This document shows, piece after piece, positions 10,220 through 22,775 of a DNA stretch of 64,000 nt; within the stretch, counting starts at the first letter, position 1, and every line of letters begins with the position of its first letter. A program made the position numbers and the translations under genes. Source of the DNA: Ilex aquifolium (lineage: Eukaryota > Streptophyta > Magnoliopsida > Aquifoliales > Aquifoliaceae); NCBI GenBank assembly GCA_951799425.1, contig OX637393.1, positions 3,416,501 through 3,480,500 on the forward strand. Direction: 5' to 3'. The notes beneath the pieces are model-generated. The model searched no databases. It was not told where the DNA came from and saw only the letters and a program-made list of their open reading frames with translations.

Positions 10220-13200
10220 TCATGCTGCTTTCATGTGCTGAAAACACCCGAAAAAAGGTTCATGTTAGATAAATTAGTGCAGTCTCAGAGGCTGATCTGT
10301 TTATAATGTTGTTTATTTACTAGGTAATGCAGTATAAGGATGGTGCAAACCATTATAAATTAAATGAGGAGCTTAAAGAATGGCCGCCTTTGTAACACTG
10401 CTTTTATTTTTGAAACGATTTAAATTAAATAGATCCACGATTAGATGCTATATTTCTAAACTGGACTCACTCGTTTCTCTTCTTCCATCTTGGCCTTGAT
10501 AAATGAGTAGATAGCCACTCCAGCAATTGCAATGCATGTTCCGATGCCAGTTTGAGTAGAAATCTTGTTACCTGCAAAATTATTTTGTTAGATTTTTTGT
10601 TTTTTGATACGATGAACTTGGTAAAAGATATCTATAGGACATCATCAAGCAGAGGCAAAGATGTATATTTACCAAAGACTATGATTGTGAAGCCAATCAC
10701 AAACACCCGTTTCAACACATTTCCAACTGCATGTGTAAGCGGTGCCACCCTCTCAAGGGTGTTTGTTGCCAGCTGAGAAGCCAAAAAGAACAAAATGTTT
10801 CAAATATTAACAATAGCAGGGACAATAAAGGTTGCTGCTTCATGAAGTTAAGCCTTTAAGGGGAGATATGAATTGATTGTTAGATCAAGTAAGTGCAAGG
10901 ACAAAAGTTCAATAACCCTACAAATTTTATAGGTTACCCCAAAAGATGAAACAAAAATACCTGATTGTACAGGTGGTAGAACATTCCCACCCAGAAGAGA
11001 TCTGAGAGGAACTTTGTCATCCCTACTTTTGCAATAGCATCACTAAACCCATGCTTAATCAGTTGAGGTCCGTCAATCTGTGTGATCAAACATGAAATCA
11101 CACAAAAACGATAAGAATTTATTGCTGTAAGGAAGAGAATGTCCGGGTTCGTCATCAAAGATAGTCTTACAATTATGGCAGGTGGAATACACACGATGAG
11201 AGCGATGATGGAGATGTAGGCATACAGATTGGTACTGTCCATATCAGTCTGCCAAAGGAGAAGCAGACGTGAGACTGAGCTATAAAGAAGAACGTTTTAC
11301 AATTTTGGGTCTATCTTCAATTAATCAAAGATAAAAGGGTGAAAGCTGGAATAGAAGATAACCATGGCTTTCTTTGAGTATATACTCCTGTAAGTGAAGG
11401 AGATATTGGAAATCATCGCACTGATGAAGCCCAACCAGTTGAAAGAAAGCTCAGTCAATGACGCCATTGATACACCTGCACTCAATTTAAAGTTAACATT
11501 GTAGTAGTTAAAGTTCAGGTTTTCCATATGTACACAAGGATCATAACGTTCAAAGTTTTAGTTTTTCGTATTTGCTTCAGCATGATTCACAATCTTCATT
11601 TGCCTGAAAACTGCAAGATATTTTATGTTTCACTATTAAGAACGAAGTAACCAGCAAATTAGGATTAACTAGTGGATATCTGTGGCTTGAACTCCAAATA
11701 CAAGGGGTGTATGGGACAGTGACAAGCACAAAAAATACAAACAACCACAGACAAAAGAGGAGAGCATACCAAGGACAACCGGAGCCAACGATAGCCAGAG
11801 AGTTATGGGTATTTGCTGTCCAAGAATGAATTGAGATGCAGCGGCATTGAAGAAAGGCTCGAGTGCTGATTCAAAATGATTCAAACATAAATGAGATGCA
11901 TTTTACTTGGCAAACAATATAAGCTAGATAATAATCGCAAGGTCATATTCCCTGTGACGCTATGTTGAATAACACAAATTACAAGACCTTTGACTGTGTG
12001 GGTGAACGAAACTGCAACTGCTGCAAATGAGACATTGCTGGTCACATGGCCTAGGGCATGACACACAGCGACAGGGATGAGCAGCTTAAGAAGGTTTGAG
12101 TCAATAGGCTACAAAGGGAACCAAACTCAGATATTAATAACATATCAGTACACAAGGTGTCCAAAATCATTGCAACTATGTATATGATTATGATACAAGG
12201 AACACTACAAACAGGGACAATTGGCAACATGTAACTAAGAATTTTACATTCTCTTGACAGTGAACTTTTTCTTTTTCTTTTTTGTGTGGGTGGGTGGGTG
12301 GGTGGTGGTGGTGGTGGTGGGGTTGGGGAGGGAGGGATTGAAAAGATTATGGAGGAGTGGATGATATTGAATTCAAGAAAGCATCCAACAACATGAATAA
12401 GAACCCTTATTGTTGATGGTCCACAGAGACCTAAATGCAATAGTCAGGAATTCTTGACGATATCAGGCTGGCAACTCGTTCTTCCTTAATACCGCTACCA
12501 TATAGTATTCATCTCTACCATAAAAGTAGGTTTCTAGAGACCCCCAATAACCAATCCTCGCATGAATTGCTAAGGATCCAATAAGTCGAACATTAATTCC
12601 TTTAGACGTGTCAATTGGGCAAATTCGTCCACACAGTGACTAGGATGGATATCTCGTATTTTGAAAACTAGGAGGCAGGAAACAACCAAATTTCATTTTC
12701 TTTATGTGGTCATATACCAATTTCAATTTTAATAAATATGATGGACTAAGAAAAGCTGTGTAGTTAAATAGTGCACAGTGCATAAAGTCATAATAAATTA
12801 TTTATGGTAATCATAAAGTGCATCCCTGACCCTGACCCTGACCCACTTCACATCCCGCATGCTAAATGTAATTGAAATAAACCGTAATCATCAAAGTTAA
12901 TGAGCTTGAATGAATCTACTTACGGCGCGCTTAGGAAGGCCCACAGTCCAGCTCACCAAACAATACACCACCCCAACAAACAAATGTATGACTGACACAA
13001 AACTGCAAATATAAACTCAAATACATCACAACCATACAACAGTAAAAAAAAATGTATTTAATTAAATAATATTATTGAGAACTATATAGATTGAAATACG
13101 TACTAAGGATAAGGGAAGTAATTGTAGAGCTTCTTGTTGATGATGTTGAAGATCACATTAAGAAAGTACCTACAAAAAAAGTAAGGACAGATCAGTAATT

Positions 13201-13752
13201 TTACAAATAACAGTTGACAGTTTAAGCGTTCCGAGGTGGAGAAAGTTTAGATCTGCGCGCCATGGCGCAAGTTAGAGAGAGCACGTGACATACCACATGA
13301 AGAAGAAGAACCCGGTTACAAGGGCCGGGTACTTCTCGAAGAACCCGATTGGAGCCACCTTAGCATCCCTGCGAAAACCACGGGTCAGAAAAGGCCAAAG
13401 AGTTAATTCATCGGTTCGGAGCCCCAAAAATGGTCGGGGTTACGGGTTAGAACGGAGAAAACGGATCTCACCCGGCGGAATCACTTCCTTCAGCCGGCGA
13501 AGACGCCGCGGCCATGCTCGGCCGGAGAATCTCTTTCTTCGTCGTGGGAACACAGATTCCGATCGCCGGCGAGCTTTCAAGTAGTATAGCTGGCCGGAGT
13601 TGCCTCCCCCATATGACGTTACCGCCATCTCCAACAGCTCCGATTGTTTTCACGTTGGCGAAGTTGGCGGTGGTGGTGAGCCTTGACGGCTGCTTTCGCA
13701 GCGCTGGGACGCCGGAAATGGCGGTGGCGCGTGAGAGAACTCGGGACTCCAT
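10220..13752 (-). CDS. TPT: Triose-phosphate/phosphate translocator, chloroplast inner envelope
   Basis: Twelve exons (high to low): 13752-13472, 13368-13294, 13169-13104, 13002-12924, 12108-11988, 11865-11770, 11475-11363, 11248-11171, 11077-10961, 10772-10673, 10571-10471, 10237-10220. They encode 414 residues; Arabidopsis TPT (APE2) has about 410. It exchanges triose phosphates from the Calvin cycle for phosphate across the chloroplast inner envelope, supplying cytosolic sucrose synthesis. Residues 1 to about 90 are a Ser/Arg-rich transit peptide starting [14 protein letters not shown]. The mature part is a hydrophobic drug/metabolite-transporter fold with the family blocks [80 protein letters not shown] and [16 protein letters not shown]. 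It ends KMEEEKRHMKAA. Identity to TPT rather than PPT, GPT or XPT rests on these blocks and this C-terminus. Nothing is broken. It is divergent from the kinase gene at 16664. Confidence 0.98.
12286..12338 (+). other. G-rich, G-quadruplex-capable tract in TPT intron 4
   Basis: Four GGG runs separated by single T residues (12288-12302) are followed by (GTG)n and GGGG/GGGAGGG runs. This meets the G3+N1 quadruplex pattern. It lies on the plus strand, which is the template for TPT, in the 815-bp intron between exons 4 and 5. Function is unknown. Confidence 0.6.
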
Positions 13753-16663
13753 AGGTTTTAGAGAGAGAAAATGCGTGTTGTGTTAAGCTGTTAATTACAC
13801 TGAGGTGTTTAGTTCATGTCGCGGGTGAGGGAGAGAGAGTGATGGCAAGAGCAAGGAGGACCGTTTGAGTGGATGTCAAGTGACGGAATGAGCGGTTAAT
13901 ATTTTTTGGATTTATTTGTTTTATTCTTAAGCTGATATTGTACTTCGCAGGCCATTATAAAATAATATTTTTTTATTTTTTTTAATAACTCACCAAAAGG
14001 TTAATTTTAATCATAAATAAATTGAGTTATTATCAAGACATCTGATACAGTTAATAAAACAGATTAACTAATATTAGATATCAACTCATGAATTTACAAA
14101 GACAAGACTTGAATACAATAACCCACATTGTTTACTCCCAAAAGGTAAATTACTTAGAAAAGTACAATCACATATTTGAGTTGGTGACTTGATGGTCTAG
14201 TGATAAGTCATACCAATTTAAGATCGTTCTTTACTGTTATGTGATTATCAAATATGATTCAATTTACGGAAGCAACACGGTTTGTTAATTGGCTTTGGTA
14301 GTGTTATGGTGAGGGGATGTTCTTCCGAGTTATTAATTATGACTCAAATCGAACATTTTATAATGAGGGGACTCTTGTGGTCACGTCCGAAAGAGGGGAT
14401 TCCTGGTCGTCCCTCATTTTTTTCTGTTAAAAAAAGAAAAGTACAACCATATTGCTACTAGAGTAGTGCATCAAGGAATCAATGCTGTCGAAAGACTAAC
14501 AGCAGCATGATATTGTTGGGTGGTGATGTATGAACTGATGAGATGGGTTATATAATTTGGGGCTGTGGGACTAAAAAAAAGGTAATTAATTTCAAGGGAT
14601 ATTATAACATGCCTTGTGGAATGTGAGATTGGGGTGTGGGAGAGCCAGAAGGGTGGGGTTTTATCTTATCCTGAAGTGAGAGGTTTGTGAGGGAGGACCT
14701 GTCTTATCCAATCCTTGTAATCCTCTGTTTTGTCCATACCCTTATCAACTTGTTCTCCTCTTTCCTGTGATGGATGGGCTGTGCACTATTATTGTGACAA
14801 CGATTTTCACAAAAATGAAAACAGTGAGAAATAATTAATGCTATTAGATCTAAAAAATTAATTAAATTTATTGACCTAATAACGTATGAAATAATAGAGT
14901 TTCAATGAAAAAAGACGATAAACAACACCCCTACCAATAGTTAGTGATAGTTAGGACCTCCACTCGAGTTTCTTGTTTGATTGTTGCAGAACTTTCGGTG
15001 GGACGATTCCTCTGATAGTATGAAAAAGTTCATCAGTTACAATCACAATAATTCTATTTAATTATATCATTGTCATGTCATTAAGTTAACAAATTAAGTC
15101 AGATTTTTATGTTCTAATTACCTTACTCATAAAAAATTTATAGGTAATGTTGGTTCTAAGATGCAATTATTGATTTAGGAGGGCACTTGTTGCTATTTTG
15201 TTCTATAAATACTCAAAAATATGTGCTTCTATTTTGCTAGATATAAAAAATTGATGTTGATGTTTCGGAGGACTAGAATTTCCACTCATTCATGATCTGC
15301 ATTGTCAGAGGGTCAGTCCAGTAGCAAAGTGTGGATGAACGATGCTCTAATTCTTAAGTCGGTATGAAATAAAGTTAGCACTTAAAGCATAGAGAGCGGA
15401 TTAGAGGAGGCATAATAAATGCTACCCTTCTGGTCCTTGACGCTAGCTGTAAAGCCCAGTTAAAAACAAGACAGCCCACATAGGCTTATGAGCCCGGGCT
15501 CCATGGACCGGCCCGGTACATCACACTCACATTGGCTTTGTGAAAATGGGTTATAGAAGTTGGAAATTAAGGATTGAGCCAGTGGGTAAGAGATTGGCTA
15601 AATGGGCTGTGCTTTGAAGTGTTTGTCTAATGGCCTTTTGTATGAGGGTTTGCTTAGGGCTAATAACTAAACCGAACTATTCAGGTTCGATTTGGACTTA
15701 CCTCATATAGAATTTAAAATGAGTTGAACTTGAATAATTTTTTAAAATTATTTAGAAAATGAGCCTAAAAAGCTCGGCTCGTTTATGTGTAAAATAGTCG
15801 AATTACTCGGACTCAACTCATTTTCTAAATAGGATCATTAAGTTACACCATACAAGATGTTAAATCTCAACCATCAAATTCTTCCCAAAAAGAGAAGAAA
15901 CAAAGCAACATTTTTTCAATTAAATGATCAAACGTTTACAAACAATCTTATCCGAGTGAGATCACCTATAATACTTTTTTTTGCTATTTTTCTTCTTGGT
16001 GAATTTGTGTAAAACTCATTGTATATAAGTGAATCTCTTATTCACTAGTGGTGGATAATATGCTAATAAAAAAAAATAAAAAAAGAATATTAGAAGGGAT
16101 CTTAATCAAATCTTATAAACTCAGATATAAATTAATTTGATAGGTTAAATAGATAGAGTGGGGAGCATATTCCAACATGTATCATGGATCATGTATCACA
16201 TAAGGGACATGAGTTTTGGAATCATGGAGCATATTCCATATCAATTTCGTGTTGAATTCGAATTGCCAAACCAAACTCCAGTATTATAAAGTGGGCAGAT
16301 GCTCATGAGTTTCCCTTGATCCTGCTCTTGCTGACAAGTCACAGCATGGTTACCCAAACATTTTTTCAATATTCAAAACACAAGGGGGGGGGGGGGGGCA
16401 GCCAACCATGAACAAACATAACTAAACCTATGAACAAAATTCCAACTTTCTTACCAATCAACCCTTTTTTTCAAAGAGTACACACTACACATTCATGTCA
16501 AGTAGATACCCTCTTTTCCTCTCACGTCACTCTTTCACTTTCAACCCCATTTATAAGCCAAAGTTTCACACTATTCTTTGTGGGACTGCTAAACTTTTCT
16601 TCATGTTCCTCCCATAAACTCAATCACAAGAAGTCAGAACAGTAGCCCAAAAAAAGATCTAAC
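13753..16663. other. Divergent intergenic region between TPT and the pseudokinase
   Basis: This 2.9-kb stretch contains the TPT promoter side (13753-13900, GA-rich leader) and the kinase promoter side (16300-16663). In between I see no gene. Around 14178-14420 the motif GGTGACTTGATGGTCTAGTG, with a following GATTCAATTTACGG, weakly resembles a tRNA-derived SINE head. A run of 15 G occurs at 16384-16398, about 265 bp before the kinase start. Confidence 0.5.
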
Positions 16664-17662
16664 ATGAACCATGGTGAGAGAATCGCTTATGATTTTGTTA
16701 TGGTTTCTCTCTCAATCTCAATCATCATTCTTGCTGTGCTCCTATTCATCATCTGCAAGAAGAAGAAGCCGGTAAAGTCCACAGAAAGCCTTCCAACAAA
16801 ACTTTGTGCATGCCCTTATACTCTGATGGACATCCACGCCGCCACAGACGGCTTTAACCACCGGAGAGTCATCGGAAAAGGCCGGCTCGGAACGACATAT
16901 GCAGGTGTTTTGTCAAGAGGGGAAATAGTTGTAGTTAAGAGGATTCATCCTCATCTTGTTCTGAGAAATGCTGGTTTTGGGTTCTCCTCAATTCTCAAAT
17001 GGCTCTCCCTTGCAAACCACCCTCATGTGGTTCCAATTTTCGGGTTCTCCGAGGCTCCAGGAGAGAGAATCATTGTGATGGAATTTGTTGGTATGATGAG
17101 CTTAGAATTCTATTTGCATCAGAATCCTGACAGCGCGATTCTTTTGGATTGGGGTCGAAGGGTTAAGATTGCAGCTGGAGTGGCGCGAGGACTCGAGTAC
17201 TTCCATGAAGTCATGGCACCACATATAGTACATGGTTGCATCAAGCCCTCAAATATACTGCTAGATGTGAAGTTTTCTGCTAGGGTTTGTGATTATGGAC
17301 TTTCATTTTTAGCACCACATGAGAAGCAAGGCCTTGTAGGGTATGTTGATGAGGAGTATTGGGTAGGAAAAAGAGGGGCTTCAAAGGAGAGTGACGTGTA
17401 TGGAGTTGGTGTGGTTTTGTTGGAGCTTTTGAGTGGTAGGAGAAGTGAGGAAGGGTTGATAGTTAAGTGGGCCCTACCTTTGATTAAAGAGATGAAGATT
17501 GGAGAGCTTTTGGACTCTAGGATTGTAACACCTTCTGATATGAAGCCTCTTGTTAGATTAGCTAAAGTTGCTTCAGCTTGTGTTGGGAATTCTAGAAAGA
17601 ATAGGCCTTCAATTGTTCAAGTGGCTACTATTTTGAACAATCTAGAGATGGAGCTATGCTAG
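16664..17662 (+). CDS. Membrane-anchored receptor-like pseudokinase
   Basis: A single uninterrupted exon of 332 residues. Residues 11-30 form one transmembrane helix followed by a basic stop-transfer CKKKK. There is no signal peptide plus ectodomain, so this is a short membrane-anchored kinase-like protein. The kinase fold spans about 62-330: glycine loop GKGRLG (71-76) and ATP-lysine in VVVKRI (K92). The catalytic loop reads HGCIKPSNILL (190-200), with HRD replaced by HGC so the catalytic Asp is absent. The Mg-binding DFG reads DYG (210-212), and lobe motifs SDVYGVGVVLLELLSG and RPSIVQVATIL follow. Loss of the proton-acceptor Asp with retention of K92, N197 and D210 predicts ATP binding with little or no phosphotransfer. 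From memory it resembles the Arabidopsis At5g46080/At3g51990 kinase-like group. A signalling scaffold role is inference. Confidence 0.9.
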   Translation: MNHGERIAYDFVMVSLSISIIILAVLLFIICKKKKPVKSTESLPTKLCACPYTLMDIHAATDGFNHRRVIGKGRLGTTYAGVLSRGEIVVVKRIHPHLVLRNAGFGFSSILKWLSLANHPHVVPIFGFSEAPGERIIVMEFVGMMSLEFYLHQNPDSAILLDWGRRVKIAAGVARGLEYFHEVMAPHIVHGCIKPSNILLDVKFSARVCDYGLSFLAPHEKQGLVGYVDEEYWVGKRGASKESDVYGVGVVLLELLSGRRSEEGLIVKWALPLIKEMKIGELLDSRIVTPSDMKPLVRLAKVASACVGNSRKNRPSIVQVATILNNLEMELC

Positions 17663-20317
17663 CTTTTGAGTGATAGTTTCTCAAAATTGGGGGCAATGGG
17701 TCAAGGGGCAGCAGATTTGAGTTCTCTCTATCATATTTTCACTCATCCATTGATGAGAGATTCGTTTGTACAGAATGGGTCCCAATTGAATTTGAGGTGA
17801 GTGATTTACCATTGAGAAAAGTTGAGGAATAATAAAATGGAGAGGATCTGAATCCAGATAGCTCGGTTGATCAATTGGGCCTCCCTTGCAAGTGAGACAT
17901 AGGTGTTGTTTAAAGGACTTAGGCCTCCATTTTTTCTTTTCATTTGTGTAAATTACCCACTGTATATTGATAGAGGACACACGTATATGCCGGGGTCTTG
18001 TATAAATTCGCGGTGAATGATTTATGGTTTAGAAAACATGAGAGAAAGTGTAATTGAAGGAATTGAATATGACTTTGAATAGATGATGAAACATAAAGAA
18101 ATTCCAAGTTTTTTTTTTAATGAGTTTTGACTTTGATCTTGTGTTGTGAGATTGTAAATACTCATGGAGACAAATCAACCAAGTGTATGGTAGCTGGAAA
18201 TTTCCCATGAAGAAATTTAGGGGAATGTTGAAATGGAAAGGTTGGCCGGTGGTTTGTCCTTGGGGCGGTGATTTTTATTTTGTTCATATGGAATGGAGAA
18301 TCTCTTGATGGTGAGAGGGACTCCCTTTCATGAATTTGTTTATTGTGTGTAATGTAATCTATTTGCTTTCGGCTTTCACAGCCCAATAAATTGATTAAGG
18401 GCCGGCTTTTTGGGAAGCCCGTTCTCACCGCGTTCACGGCCTGGCTGGCCCGCCAGCGGTAGTGGGAATTCTCCCTGTCAAAGACTTGGTTGGATGTGGA
18501 ACGCCGTCAATTTGCATTTGCACAATATTTTTTGTTTTTGTTAAGAGTCGTAAGTCTAAAATTTATGGTCATAACATAATTCACGCACACTTCGTCATGT
18601 GACTGTTGAAACTACATAAGATTCACCAAATAAGATCCCACATGGGCTGGGAAAACATATTGGTTAATGTTGGAGTAGATTTGTATAGCTTAGTTTTACG
18701 TTTTTAAGTCAAGTTTGTATCGAACTTGTATACGAACCCGGATTTTAACAGAGATGTGGAACTAGATTATCAAATTGTTGTCATTTCGATGTAATTGCAG
18801 ACAATTTTTGTTACTTTATCAGACTTCCAATTCGGACTACCTAGTTATGACAGCTTTTAGTTGTCTTTATTATGTGACATGATCTATGGTCATGAAGATC
18901 AAGCACTAGCACTAAATTACTAACTACATTTTAAAAATTCTTATTATCCCTTTATATTTTTAAAAAGTTTTATTGTTAAACTCTAATTTTTTAAAACACT
19001 CAATGTATAAGTACTTCACTTTTGTATTAAAAAAATTAATAACTTAATATTTAGTAACTATTTAAGATGTAATAACATGAATGAGTGTCGTTTGTACTGA
19101 TGAAAATATTTGTTGGATTATTTTGATAATGTAGAAAAAAAAAAAGTGACCTTTTTTTTTATAAAAAAAATAGGGATATAAATATGGTTTATATAAAAAA
19201 CAGTTGGTTGACTTATAAATTCATTTTTATTATGGTATCATATGAAACTATTATTTCCGACCTTGATTTATTTTTACCCATAAGTTACATTATAAACAAG
19301 AAAAAAAAAAAAAAGAGAGGAGATAATCAAAATAAATTTTTATGATGGCATGAACCACTTTTGAGTTTTGTGCTCAAAAATAATTTTTTTGATGTTAGTG
19401 CATAAAAAATAAATTTAATAGCTTTTTTATAAATAAAAATTTATTATTGATAATAACTGTTGAATAACCCTATTGAATTAAATTTTTCTCTATATCATTG
19501 TTGGCCCTTCAAAATAAAATCGCACCTCCCTAATGACATGATTACTTTTGAAAAGTGTAAAGGTAACCCAGTAGATACACCCAACTGGAGGGTTGGTGGA
19601 GTTAAAATTTGAATAAAAAATAAAGAAAGAAAGAAAGAAAGAAAAGAATGGCTGGTGGGATTTTTCCATGTTCAGAGTGATTCTTCTTTGCTAGGTAAGA
19701 AGAAACAGACAAGTGGAAAGGAAGAAACGTTGGTCTCGGAAAAGTGAGACTTGGAAAAGAACCATACAAGAAATTGATAATCGATTGATTGTGAATGTGA
19801 TTAATATGACTCCATAGATCATTTAGGACTGAGATGGTTACAACCCTCTACAATGGAGTGACAGCTCGAAAGTGTGAGAGAGTTGAGTTCTATTCGAACC
19901 GAATCAGTTCGGCTCAATTATCAGTACTATCGTTAGGTTTAGATTTAGGCTTGATTGTTGGGTTGTTCACCAATTGGAGAGTCAGGTTAAGTCTAAAGCC
20001 CCTACCCAATGGGCTACCCCAAGTGAACTCCTAAGTAGTCTAGTAGGCCTCGCGGCTCCGGTCAAAATTAAATATATAAATATCTATATAATAAAGTAAC
20101 TTACAATTCAAATTTCAAAAGATAAATAAAATGATTTTTGTTATTTGTGGTTGAGATTGTTTTAAATTTTATTTTAAAGTTAATCTGACGGCTAATATTA
20201 ACACGCCAAATTTAATTGAAAAAATAGACACCTAAATGGTGTGTTTGGAGTGACTTTTTAAAAGTGTTTTTAATACTTATAATTTCTCATAAATACTTTA
20301 AAAACAAAAATAATATT
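17663..20317. other. Intergenic stretch, AT-rich, no gene
   Basis: The first few hundred bases are 3' flank of the kinase gene. A GC-richer patch at 18395-18480 (GGGCCGGC..CCCGCCAGCGGTAG) stands out but has no open reading frame of note. The part from 18900 to 20300 is very AT-rich. A TGTGTTTGGAGTG motif near 20238, a common plant transposon-end motif, precedes the ACC tract. Confidence 0.45.
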
Positions 20318-21005
20318 TGGAACCACCTCACCACCACCACTACCACCATCCCCCCATCGCCTTACCACCATCACCACTACCACCACCACCCCACCACCAT
20401 TACCATTACCACCACCATCGCCACCCTACCCCACCACCAAACTACCCTCCCACCATTATCACCATTACCACTACCACCACCTCACCCACCACCTCACCAC
20501 CACCATCACCATTACCACCCCCCCCATTACCACCACCATCGTTGTCGTCACCATACCAACCCTTACCATCACCATCGTCGCCACCCCACCACCACCGCCC
20601 GATCACCACCATCCCCATTACACCCACCACCGTCACCACCCCCACCACCGTCACCTCCACCCCCACCACCACTCTACCACCACTGCCACTGTCCTACCAC
20701 AGTTGCCGCCACCACACCACCACCTCTGCCACAGGCCCACAACAACCACCACTACCACCACTCCCCTACTATCATCACTGTCGCCATTACTACTGGCGCC
20801 ACCACCATCACCCCCTATCGTCCGACCACCACCATCCCCACTACCTCCACCACCACCGTCACCTCTACCCTCACCACCACCCTACCACCACCGTCACTGT
20901 CCAACCATCACCCCTACCACCACTACCCCTATCGTCTCACCACCACCCCTCACGACCATCACCACCGCCATCGCCACTGTTGCCACCCCACCACCACTAC
21001 CATCG
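20318..21005 (+). repeat. ACC/CCA-rich degenerate trinucleotide tract (~690 bp)
   Basis: Almost every triplet is ACC, CAC or CCA with scattered substitutions, giving GGT-rich sequence on the minus strand. The tract yields long artefactual open frames in several registers (His/Pro/Thr-rich on plus, Gly/Val-rich on minus). These lack a start context, splice signals or a recognisable domain, so none is annotated as coding. Confidence 0.9.
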
Positions 21006-22037
21006 TTCACTCTCACTATAACATGTGTTTAAATTCCTTATATTTATTGTTGATCATTTTTTTATTATTTTGTGCCTTCAGGCACATGCAATAACTAGTC
21101 TATTTACATAAGAAATAAAATTTTAGATTGGTATATAAAAACTTGCAATTGTGATTGAAAATAGCATCTCTTGTATTGATTGAAATACGATTATATGATA
21201 AAAGAGGATATAATTCGAAAGGTTTTGCAGTAGAATTTGATTTCCATCGTAGGTAAAGTGTGTGGAGACCCAATTTAATTGTCATTTGTTAAAAAAGAAA
21301 ATTTCTCTAAGAATACTACTTACTACAGGTTGGAATGAAAGCGGAGAGAGTCATTTTTACAAACAAATTTTCACGAGAAAGTTATTCCTTGAGTTGAGAT
21401 ACTAATGCTTAGATTAGATAGTTAGTAAGACAATAAATCATGTCAGGTACAATCCAACCCTACATATATGGTGTCAATTGGTTTTATCGACTATACCTTG
21501 GGCACAATTACCCGATGACTAGTCGCCATTAATAGTTTTAGCCCAAGAGCTATGATTCTATCCCATTAGCGAAGTATCACATGTCATCACATTGCCCTGG
21601 ACAATTTACGTTGGTCGTCACCTTCTACCCAACTAGTGGAAAAGTATTCACTATTTTTTTTGTCAGTTAAGTTTCACAGCTACGGGACTTCCTAAAGAAA
21701 GCTACAATCGCAGTTTATCCACCACTTACAAGACTACCGAGCTCTTCGACTTAACTCCCAAAGGTAATCCAACATATGGTCATTAAGGACTTTGGCACAA
21801 CCTTAGATCCAATATCTTCAAATTTTAAAGATAAGGATCATTATCTAGTTTGGTACCCATTAATTGATAATGGAGGAAAAAGACTTGTAGTTACCAACGT
21901 TGATAGCCCAAAGTGGAAAATACTTTTCTTTTTCCTTATGTTTTCTTCTTGATTTTAGGGTGACACCAAATACGGAAAGGAATTTTTTTTGAAGTTTTCT
22001 CTTCTTTTTTGATGTGAGCTTCAAAGTCAAAATCTAA
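21006..22037. other. Intergenic stretch with a short protein-like open frame
   Basis: No complete gene was seen. A plus-strand frame starting at 21776 gives 58 residues, beginning MVIKDFGTTLDPISSNFKDK and containing HYLVWYPLIDNGGKRLVVTN. It looks more protein-like than its surroundings. I do not recognise it; it may be an exon relic. Confidence 0.35.
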
Positions 22038-22775
22038 GGACCTGTTTGGTTTGCATCTCAAAAGATAGAATTCGAAAACTATTTTTGGGAAGAATTTTAA
22101 GAAAGTGTTTTTAAAAAATTTTAGATTACAAAATCTGTTTGGTTATATATTTTTGAAAATAATTTTAAAGAACAAAAATTATAAAATTTGTTTGAACAAT
22201 AATTACAATTCCCACCTCTCTCTTTCTTTTCCCTCTCTCTGTCTCCACAAAACACACTCACACACACACACACACACACACAGAGGCATACACACACGCA
22301 CACACGCACACACACACACACAAGCAGACACACACACATACACAGACCCACACATATCTGTGCTCAGATCTGTGTAGATACACAGTCTGTAGTTGTTGCG
22401 AAATACAGAGAGAGAGAGAGGCAGATCTGAAGCACAGTGGAGAGAGAGGCAAATCTGAAGCACAGTGAAGAAGACGCTGGAGAAGAAGACGCTGGGCAAA
22501 GTGGAGAGAGAGAGAGGAAGGAAAAAAAAAAGACTTTTGCTGCTAAGGGGACTCGAATGACAGACCTCATTAAAATTTCCAAGCCAGCATCTCCGTGTGT
22601 TCAAAATTTCCAAGAAATGTATTAGAAAACAAGACAGCCTTGTTTTCTGTTTTTGTGCTCAAAATCTCATTTTTTCCCAAAAATTTGAGAACAAAATGCT
22701 AAGCAAACATGTTTTCGGTGTATTTGAAATTTTGAGAACAAAAAACAGTTTTCGGGAACAAAACCAAACACGCCC
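22038..22775. mobile_element. Tourist/Harbinger-like non-autonomous element, TSD TAA
   Basis: The left end GGACCTGTTTGGTTTGC and the reverse complement of the right end GGGCGTGTTTGGTTTTG are terminal inverted repeats. Flanking TAA at 22035-22037 and 22776-22778 is the 3-bp target duplication. A TAA/TTA duplication with GG..TGTTTGGTT ends is characteristic of the PIF/Harbinger Tourist group. The 738-bp interior has no transposase and is dominated by CA and GA microsatellites (22252-22350, 22405-22530). Open frames within it are low-complexity artefacts. Confidence 0.75.
22252..22350 (+). repeat. (CA)n microsatellite inside the Tourist-like element
   Basis: About 100 bp of CA repeats are interrupted by occasional G and T. 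They are followed by GA-rich sequence to about 22530. Confidence 0.9.

Noticed and set aside
13285-13786. Two plus-strand frames of 99 and 90 residues
   Set aside because: They lie antisense to TPT exons 1 and 2, whose family blocks are unmistakable on the minus strand.
20264-21094. 276-residue His/Pro/Thr-rich frame and its overlapping partners
   Set aside because: Produced by the ACC tract; open in multiple frames and on both strands, with no recognisable protein.
22121-22613. Cys/Val-rich and Ser/Leu-rich minus frames
   Set aside because: Artefacts of the CA and GA microsatellites in the Tourist-like element.
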